Part shown: positions 56,342 to 64,000 of the stretch, in pieces
How the letters are laid out: each line of letters begins with the position of its first letter
Position numbering within the stretch: the stretch's first letter is position 1
Assembly (NCBI GenBank): GCA_944990035.1
Contig: CALYLX010000159.1
Coordinates: forward strand, 248,001-312,000
Length of the DNA: 64,000 bases
DNA from: Clitopilus passeckerianus
Taxonomy: Eukaryota; Basidiomycota; Agaricomycetes; Agaricales; Entolomataceae
Direction: 5' to 3'
Notes under the pieces: generated by a model
Databases searched by the model: none
The model's input: the letters and a program-made list of their open reading frames with translations, nothing else
Told to the model about the DNA's origin: nothing
Position numbers and translations under genes: made by a program

Positions 56342-59300
56342 CCGCCTAACACCAGCACACCAGCTTCCTTGCAACAATCTGAGAGGAGCTCCTCTGTTGG
56401 GCTCCCCCCAGGCCTCCAGCGTATGCCTAATGCTAACCTAAGCATTAACTTGTCCACCCCACCAGCGACAAGCCATGCTAGCTCAAATATTTTGCCATAC
56501 AGAAGGCCAACGGGTTCAGCAACACGTCCAACAGACAACAGTAGACAAGCTACACACCCTTTAACACAGGTGTCCCCGTCAGCTGTGCCGCAACATTCGA
56601 GTGCAGGCCCCAGACCTTTAATGCCCTTCCAGGGGCTTCGCTCTATAAGCTCGAATATAACAGCCCAAGTCAACTCTCAGAGATTGAGATCTGCAGCTAC
56701 AACTCTGCCACGACCCCCAAGCCTCAATACTAGGCAGTCAAGCACTTCACGTGGAAGAAGAGGAGCACACACAAGAGGGCCTTCTATGCCTCTGCCTACT
56801 ATTGCATCCAATGCCAATAGCTCTGTGACGCAGACATGCATCGGTCCCAACGGCAATCTAGAATTGGTGGTGCAGGTTTACCCTGCTAGAGTATGTGGTT
56901 CAGCTATGATATTGCATACATTATACTAACAAAATGACGCGGTTTAGCCTGACGGGGTCATCACTGGTGGTAATATGTATGTGTATCATACTTTTAAGCA
57001 AACTTTTGCAGTGGTTTTAAGCCAGTACGGCCTTCTTTTCAATGACATCTCTCTTCCAACAACCACCTCCGTCCTTTCCCTTCTCAACGTAATCAAGGAT
57101 AGAATGGAAGCAGCACCATTCTCCTACCACTTTGAACCATCGCCTGTTCATGAAACTCTTTTCCATGAACATCATCCCTTGAGGCTTCTCCGTCTTGTCA
57201 ACAGAGGGAGGCCAAGAGCAAGTGATAACCAGATTCGACTGGTGCAGGCTGCTATCAATCCCAACTTTACTCTCTTGGACATGATGCAACACAATGACTA
57301 CGCCAATCCTAGCTGCTGTATTGAAGGAAACAAGATGGTGATAAGACTTGGTATGATTTTCTATCCCTCTTACTCTGAGTACAAGTGAATCTAACTTTAA
57401 CGCACTGTAGCTGTTGCTCATGCCCCTCTCATGGCTAGAGTAAACTTTAACTCTACTCCACCTACTCCTGGAGGTGCATTGCATAGCTGTATTCCTCAGA
57501 GTGTATATCTCCAAATGAGCTTCTATGTCTTCCCCTCTTTGAGAACCGATGGTGGTTATCCAGATCCAGAGACTGGAGCCTTTGAAGACTGTAACAGCTG
57601 CAGCAATATAGCTCCACTGTCCCACCCACCATTGCCTAGAAGAAGCAATCTGGTTAGTGCTTAGATGCAGACTTTTTCTGATAGTTACCTGACATGATTC
57701 ATACTAGGCACCCAGGCCACAGGCCGTAGCTGGAAGAGTGTCCAGGGAAGACTATGCCATCTCTTCAAGGCCCGGTAGTGCAACCTCTTCACGCAGAGTC
57801 TCAGCGACTACATCAAGACTCACCTCCTCCTCGTCTAGAGCTCCTTCCACCCCTGTGGACACATCTGGTATAGATGCAGACATCTCTTCTGAAGACGACG
57901 TGCCCCCACCTTCAAGTTCTCCTACCATGATTGTCTCGTCCCCCGTTATTCCCACCTCTCCAGTGCTGCCAGAACCAATGGACATTGTTCGCGAAGGTGC
58001 TATTCATCATGCCACATCAGCCATCTTATCTAGAGAAGCAACACTTCCTGTTCTCTGGAGCAATGATTGGGCAGAAACTAGAAGAGTACACATTTCTTCT
58101 GGAAACGTACCAGCTTTCGACTTCGAAGACTTCCCTTTCTGTGTATCAGATGCCGTGTCTAGAAATACCAGCAGGCCGTCACCAATGGTTCTCAACGGTA
58201 CCGACGTAGATGATCTTGCCAGACAGCTGATTGTACGCATCGAGGCTGCTCTAGTTGAAGGCAACTTTGCCTCTATTCTTCACCAAGAGAGACGATATAA
58301 CATTGTGTAAGTGACCATTTAATTGCAACACCTAGTGTACCACAAGCTGAATATTTTTTAGGGAACCCAGAGGGAATATTATCTCCTTGGGCGATGGTAT
58401 TGAGAGAGAAGCAGCCTATAAGGCATACAAGCTCTTTGCTGATGGTCACAAAGGCTTATTCTTAACTCCTCGCCTGGATGATCGTGCATCCATAGCTATT
58501 CAGGCGGCACCTGGCATGGAGAGATGGGTTACTCAGCAACGCAAGAAAGACGTTCAAGTCTTTGGTGCTCTCACCGCACTGCTAATGGTCCTAAAGATGA
58601 CACCAGATAAATTCTCGCCTCTTTTTCTTCACTGGATCATCCACGACAGGGACATCAAGGCTCTTTCGGAGGACTGCGTACAAGAATGGTACCCCAACCT
58701 ATACCGAGCACTGAAAACTTGGCTCCAACTAAGCCACGAAGAAACCAATATCAGGACCTACTTGCCCTTATTTGGCGCTTGGATGGACCTTGAGGTAAGC
58801 CTACTTCGAGAACCATGTTGCCATATTGAATATATTGTCTGATATTACTTATAGGCAGGTCATCTAGTTCCACGATCAAAAGAAATGCATATCCATCTGG
58901 CAGACCAGCTCTTATACAAGAGTATTATTGGCAATTATCCCAGAGATCACCCAGAGGTTAGAGCATTTGCGTACGGTTTCGGTCTACCTTGTCGTAATGG
59001 CTTTGATTTCACAACGGTAAGTCACTCATGTTGCCAGCATTCTTAGGTCTAACGGTTCTGCTTTTCTAGTATTTGCAAAAGATAACCGGAGGCTCTGATC
59101 TATTTCTGAGCTTACTCTGGACGACCCACATCAAATCACCAGGAGACCTGCTGGAAAGCATGAATATTATCGAAGTTCCAGAGGAAGACTGGTCCTCCTG
59201 CAAAGAACACTGTGACAAGACATTCAGCGAGCTCTTCACTTCTTTTCTTGGGGGTACGGGTGCTCCTTGCCCATCCACTTTCGACACAGGACCATTCACC

Positions 59301-59717
59301 AACTGCATCAACTTTGACGACATCGACCAGCCTTTTTTCAGGGCACGCATGTTTGCTTGGGCAGCCACAGGAGCCCCTTTTCTGCCATCTGCTGACGATA
59401 GCGAGAAAATCAAGGTACGGTGCTCAATTTAAACGCAAATCTAATTTCTGAAATTGTTGCAGATATCAGTCGTCGGTGACGATCATCCCTCTTTCAATGT
59501 CAACCATGATCCTGCTCTCACCGCTTTAATGGTCCAGCAAGGCAAGATTGCACTCAAGACATGCTTCAGAACAGTCTATCTGCCTCTTAGCTATCTGAAA
59601 TCGTTAGCCACTAAGAGGTACGATGTAGCAGCCTCCCCTTCTTCCTTTGTCAACGCTTTTGAGGAATGGTTACTTCGCGAACTTCTTTCTGCTATCGGTG
59701 GGCACACAATACTCTAA
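56342..59717 (+). CDS. HECT-like ubiquitin ligase, main body (downstream of the insertion)
   Basis: Eight exons, seven introns of about 50-60 nt, all joining in frame (one has the branch site TACTAAC near 56925). A Ser/Pro-rich N-terminal region is followed by an unassigned domain (VYHTFKQTFAVVLSQYGLLF to CIPQSVYLQMSFYVFP), an acidic/Ser linker and a HECT-like domain. HECT features: GDGIEREAAYKAYKLF; FGALTALLMVL with DRDIKALSEDCVQEWYPNLY; AFAYGF; FAWAATGAPFLP; and KTCFRTVYLP with the catalytic-type Cys codon at 59562-59564, then LLRELLSAIGG. HECT ligases form a thioester with ubiquitin on this Cys. The N-lobe is divergent, so activity is inferred. Stop TAA 59715-59717. No frameshift or stop apart from the LTR element. 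Convergent with the dioxygenase-like gene. Confidence 0.75.
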
Positions 59718-59837
59718 ACACTTGTTTTTCATATCGTATACGTACATGTTTCTGAAATCTCCTGCATTTTTGATCCCTTTATAAACATTTTAATAGCTCT
59801 AATATTCCTACATATCTTTTTAATAAGTGTCTATAGT

Positions 59838-62760
59838 TCAAGCCAAATCCTTATGAGATGCCCAGCCATTACGATTAAGATACCACCTTTCAATTGCATT
59901 GTCCATGTGGAAAACTATGGATGAACGATAGCCCTTGAAGTGTTCATTGTAGTGTGTGATCCTTGAGGAGTCAAAGCCGCTAAAGTCTCCATTGCGTAGA
60001 AGTAGAACCACACCTATCTCCTCCAGAACCACACCTCCTTCCTGGCACTTTGAAATGACGAGAAGTAAACAGAAGAACTTGTCCAACAAGTCTCTATGAG
60101 GACGCGTCGCCATATTGAAATTTACGACAAGGCCAGAAAACGGATACGACAGAGGTAAGACGTGGTTGGGTAGAGTCGTTATACGTTCATTGAGCTCCGA
60201 AAATTGCACTGGAAGTACTTGCTCTGTCTATGAACAGGGTAAGAGCTATAATAAGACCAGCTTCTAGATGAAAAAGTGGGACTCACGATGTTACGTATCC
60301 ATTGGAAAGTCTGTGACATTAGATTATCCAAAGAATTGTATTCTTCCTGAAACTGTAGAAGTTCCTGAGAAGCTCTTGGAGTATACTCTGCGATACTACA
60401 GAGTCTTTTCTTTCTACTATCTTTCTGAAGTAGTTCGATATCTATGTCTTCAGGTGCATTATCTCCCTGGCAGTAAATGTTAGTACTAGTCTAGCTCAAG
60501 CATATCTAACTGACCGAAGTAGCGTATCTGTTATAAATTGAAAAATGGACGGCCTGTGATATAGTACTTTCTCTTGCAAGCTGTGCGTCAACTAGCGTTT
60601 TTGAATCAACATCTTGAACCGTATCCTTGAAGATGCACTGGATGTCCGTCATTAGACTGCACCTCAGATCTTCCGGCATGGACGGGCACAGGAAGAAGAT
60701 GAGGCCACCTTCTTTATCTAGCACCAAGAGTATTTGGCTAAACAGACCAAGCTTAGAACATATCGACATTATTGGAAATAACACCTACTTTTTCAGGATT
60801 TCAGGATTTAGGCGATAATATACGTCTGATGTACGCTTGCCAGTCTTTAAGGATTCCTGGAGCTACGTAAATAATTAGTTCAATAGTTTAAAAAGTGATG
60901 TATTAAGTGGCACTACCTGTTTCTCGAAATCATCCAATGTTTCTACATCCACAGCCTTATCTCGTACCTGGCTTCTCTTTCTTTCGCAGGTTGCTATCTC
61001 CTCCTCCAGATTACCTTTAGGGAAAGAGTACTTTGAATTTGCTTCTAGAGAGGGATCGTAACAGGTTTTGATGATACGAATTGTTAAAACCTGAGTTTCG
61101 AGTGCTCCTGAGCTGGTCATAGGAGAAAGGACCTGGTCCTGCCAAGAACTTCCAGCAACGATAGAATGGCTGCCCAAGGTAGTGACGTTTGCCATAGGCA
61201 CTGGCACTTCCTGTAAGCAAGGGGCCCAAGCTTCATTACATCTAGAAGTGCAGAACACACTGAACGAAGGATTTATGGTCAGATAATAGAACATAGGAAA
61301 CATGAAGTGCTCACTTCGTCAAAAGTTTTGAGAAGAATGCTTCAGTTTTCACTAGCTGAGAGCAACTTATGGCTAGGGCATTCTCATCGTAGAGGAGCAA
61401 TATCTTTGTAGGTATGAGAGTCGAAAGGGGAATATTATAGGAGATTTGAAGATGGCGTATTGTTGGGATGAGGCGTTTCAGAACTTGATTCGCGCGTTCT
61501 CCTTGAATGACCATGAATATCAGAATAAGGCTTTCAACATAACCCTTGATCTCACCTTTGCCTGGACTTCGTAGAAACCTGTTCAGGCTTTCTACTTCTC
61601 CCACATTCAAGGCTAGGTATCTAGACTGCTGACATTTTGCAGAAAGAACCATCAGCATGTATATGCTCCCTTCGAGGAGTAAAGGTTAAAAAGAGAATTC
61701 ACTTAAGATGATCTTCTCACCTGAGTAGATGAGCTGAATCAATTTAGAACCATGCTCATTCCATTTTCTGAGAGTGGCTTCTTTCTTGGAACTGAGGTAT
61801 TTGCGAAATACAGACGCTATGTTTGGAGTTGAATCATCATGGGCGATCATGCTACAGAAATGTATATCAGAAAGAAACCTCACGGCTCGATAAGATGTAC
61901 TCAACTAGTTGACGATGAGATGGAAAATAATCTTATTAACCATTGTGTAAAAACAGACAACTCCGTCTGCACTTTCCACCTGTTCACAATTGGTAGCTGC
62001 TGTCACCAGATCGTCTTGAATAGAGGATGTGCCAGAGTCTCTAAAGGTGCCCAAAGTAATGCTCTCATTCTGGCCGAATAGCTCCCGAGCATGCCTAGAA
62101 ACGTCAAGCTCCAGGCCAGAGTCCATAACCATATTGACAAGACTTTCAGCATGGACACTCAAGGGGTTCTCTCGAGCCACGTTGGCGTTTACTACCCAGA
62201 TCTCAGCACCTCTTCTACATGGAGGCCAGGCATGGGCAACTTGCGGCTGACCATTACCACCGGTAGATCTTCCTGGGTTTCGCCCGTTGCTGGAAGCATC
62301 TGAGTTTGTCTTTCGTCGTTTGGATGGTCTGGAGCTGCCATCATCCAAGTCTACAAAGACAGAGTCCCCAGGTTGCAAAGCAGGAGTAAGAGTAGGAGAG
62401 GGTGTAGGAGGATAGTACTGCATATGAGCGGAAGAGGGCAGCGGGGTTCCAGTTTGTAAAGGCGACAAAAGGGCGCGTGGCTCATGTGCTTGCGCCAAGT
62501 CATCTAGAGAAAGATGTTTGATATTCAGTAACTTACATAGATCAAAGGATGCATACCTTCATCCTCTTCTGGACCCTGAGTGGAGGGATAAGCCTGGTGA
62601 TATGGTGGAGTATTACTCTCGGTGGACTGGGGCCGGTCTTCCAGCAATGCAATACGCAGTGTTCTTCGAGTCTCTCGAGCGCGTCGCTGATATCACTCAC
62701 TTCATCTAAGTGGTCAAGAAGAATAGAAATTTCACTGTGACTGAGGCTGTAGCCCATGTA
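59838..62760 (-). CDS. 2-oxoglutarate/Fe(II) dioxygenase-like protein (TET/JBP-like)
   Basis: Minus strand, stop 59838-59840; seven introns join in frame back to about 62520, and the first exon and start (about 62500-62760) are not settled. The N-terminal part is Pro/Ser-rich with a basic cluster RPSKRRKTNS, suggesting nuclear location. The middle has LLVLDKEGGLIFFLCPS. The C-terminal domain has HRD as HxD (60090-60098), GGVVLEEIGVVLLLRNGDFS, a second His in SSRITHYNEHF (59952-59954) and GYRSSIVFHMD with the Arg at 59925-59927 expected to bind 2-oxoglutarate. The HxD-His-Arg set and the GG-L-LG/GD framework fit the TET/JBP-type DNA-modifying dioxygenases expanded in basidiomycetes, often near KDZ transposons; no transposase is visible here. 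Substrate is inference. Confidence 0.68.
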
Positions 62761-62799
62761 ATCCAGTGTCCCGAAAGTGACCAGCGAACTTGAAGTATA

Positions 62800-63300
62800 C
62801 AAGTGCTCCTAAGTTTCCTGAGTTGGCGCGTTTTCTGACGCGTTCAATGGGCGTGAGAATGCTTGAGACAACCATCTCACCGCGTATCATTTCTCTTAGC
62901 ATGTCCCCTCAGCACTATGAAGTTCTCAGTGTGGAACATCGCTCATTTTTGCAAGATCGAAACACAGTAGAGAACAAAATGAAGTAGGTTCCTCCACACT
63001 TGACGTTTTGGGAAAGTCGGTTGATTGACGAAATGCCTGAAGGCATAACCGGGTCCACCCAGCACGCTGTTCGCCTTCCAAATTCGTGATGTTCGCGAAG
63101 TTCTCGTGCACCCCGTCTGGTGTACAATTCTCAATATCCAGGCAAAAGAGCGGTCGTTTGGACTTATTGGGAGGCTATCGGTGTTATTTAATGTGTAGGG
63201 TGGATTGCGAGGGCCAAGTGGAGGGAATCCCTAGGATTTGGGTGCGTCTTTTATCCTTTTCGTTCAAAGGTTCCATTCTAATGTGACTACCATTAGAACG
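62800..63300. other. intergenic, no supported gene
   Basis: Upstream of both the dioxygenase-like gene (minus) and the cyclin gene (plus); no motif recognised. Confidence 0.4.
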
Positions 63301-63522
63301 CAACCTCTCTCTGGGCAACTCACAAGTTTACGACCTTCATGTCACCATTATCTCGCAAATCACGACTGCACGGCCTCGTTTGCGGCACCGAGAGCATCAC
63401 CTTTCAGCAACGCCAATAACTCCTATCCTCACCAACCACGGCCTATCACACCCTCAAGCGACGTTCCACACCTTCTACATCAACTTGGCAGTCCTCAAAC
63501 TCACAACAGAGGTGGCATATCT

Positions 63523-64000
63523 ATGCTAACTCAATCGTTGATGGTATATAACCCCACCCATATCATGAAACCACCGGCCGTCCATGAAGACCTCAAATAC
63601 CGGCCGTCCCTCCCAAGCATAACCTCGGTAATGCGCCACGGAGTCGTTATACTGCTGTTCCACCCACTGTGAGCTCTCTGACACCTTACCATTAAGCGCT
63701 CGGGCTGAACTTGTGAAGAATAATTCGTCCAGTGTTAACCTTCCTCACGGCTCAGATCTTTTCTACGATCACAATGAGTTCGCTCGATTGAGCGCTCGTT
63801 TCATGACACACCTCTGCGCCTGCCTGGAACTCCCTCCCGTCGCCACTCACCAGAATGCACGCCTCCCACTCTTCATCGCATATATGCTCCATCGGACTAA
63901 ACTCAACCCATGCGTGTCTATAACTGCCCTTGTCCTTCTGCAAAGGCTGAAGGCTCGATTCCCCACTGCTCGTGGTTCATCAGGTCATCGACTTTACATT
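63523..64000 (+). CDS. PCL-type cyclin, 5' part (partial at window edge)
   Basis: Candidate start ATG 63523 or 63541. Exon 1 ends PSLPSITS, and a 47-nt intron (GTAATG...CTGTGAG) leads in phase 0 to LSDTLPLSARAELVKNNSSS. Then follow FARLSARFMTHLCACLELPP, LPLFIAYMLHRTKLNPCVSI and LLQRLKARFPTARGSSGHRL up to the window end. This block is the start of the cyclin box of Pcl1/Pcl2-like cyclins, which activate Pho85-type CDKs in fungal G1 and polarity control. The remaining cyclin box lies outside. Codon quality and lack of lesions suggest a conserved core gene and a return to non-accessory sequence. Confidence 0.75.

Noticed and set aside
59717..59838. Terminator or element boundary between the convergent genes
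   Set aside because: The 120-bp AT-rich gap has no inverted repeat or target duplication; ordinary shared 3' flank.

Overview
The window is nuclear DNA of a filamentous basidiomycete, most likely an Agaricomycete. Genes are split by many 45-65 nt introns with GTRAGT-type donors and CTRAY/TACTAAC-like branch sites. The gene content is typical of that class: DUF6533/DUF6534-type multi-pass membrane proteins, an F-box family, NACHT-ankyrin (NLR) genes, a sesquiterpene synthase, a Ty3/Gypsy chromovirus and a TET/JBP-like dioxygenase. No rRNA, tRNA or CRISPR array was found. All domain calls come from reading motifs by eye; no database search was run.

Layout. 0-11 kb: 3' part of a terpene synthase; a four-pass membrane protein (minus); a NACHT-ankyrin NLR gene (minus, 5421-8345) and next to it a decayed NLR paralogue whose Walker B acidic residues are lost. 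11.3-11.9 kb: a non-autonomous hAT-like element with perfect 8-bp target duplications. 12.7-23.5 kb: a plus-strand cluster of DUF6534-type genes (three complete-looking, one 3' fragment) and one DUF6533 gene. 24-30.4 kb: an array of F-box/leucine-rich-like genes, mostly broken. 30.6-31.6 kb: a seven-bladed propeller lectin-like gene. 33-42.3 kb: a decayed MFS transporter, then a threefold tandem duplication of an unfamiliar family carrying several Zn2Cys6-like modules, basic clusters, a poly-Q tract and a C-terminal coiled coil. 42.6-48.1 kb: two tandem minus-strand DUF6534 genes, with a second MITE-like element between them.

49.0-62.8 kb is the most interesting part. A gene for a HECT-like ubiquitin ligase (plus) and a gene ending in a TET/JBP-like 2-oxoglutarate/Fe(II) dioxygenase domain (minus) converge with 120 bp between their stop codons. 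The HECT-like gene is cut in its first coding exon by a 7.2-kb Ty3/Gypsy chromovirus with two identical 465-bp LTRs and a CCGCC target duplication. The reading frames on the two sides match exactly, so the insertion is very recent. The window ends in a PCL-type cyclin gene.

Many genes are duplicated and broken by single-base indels in short homopolymer runs. Some may be assembly errors, others are clearly substitutions (TGG to TAG, CAG to TAG). The region reads as a fast-evolving accessory segment: tandem duplication, transposon insertion and pseudogene formation around signalling-like, NLR-like and ubiquitin-related families.
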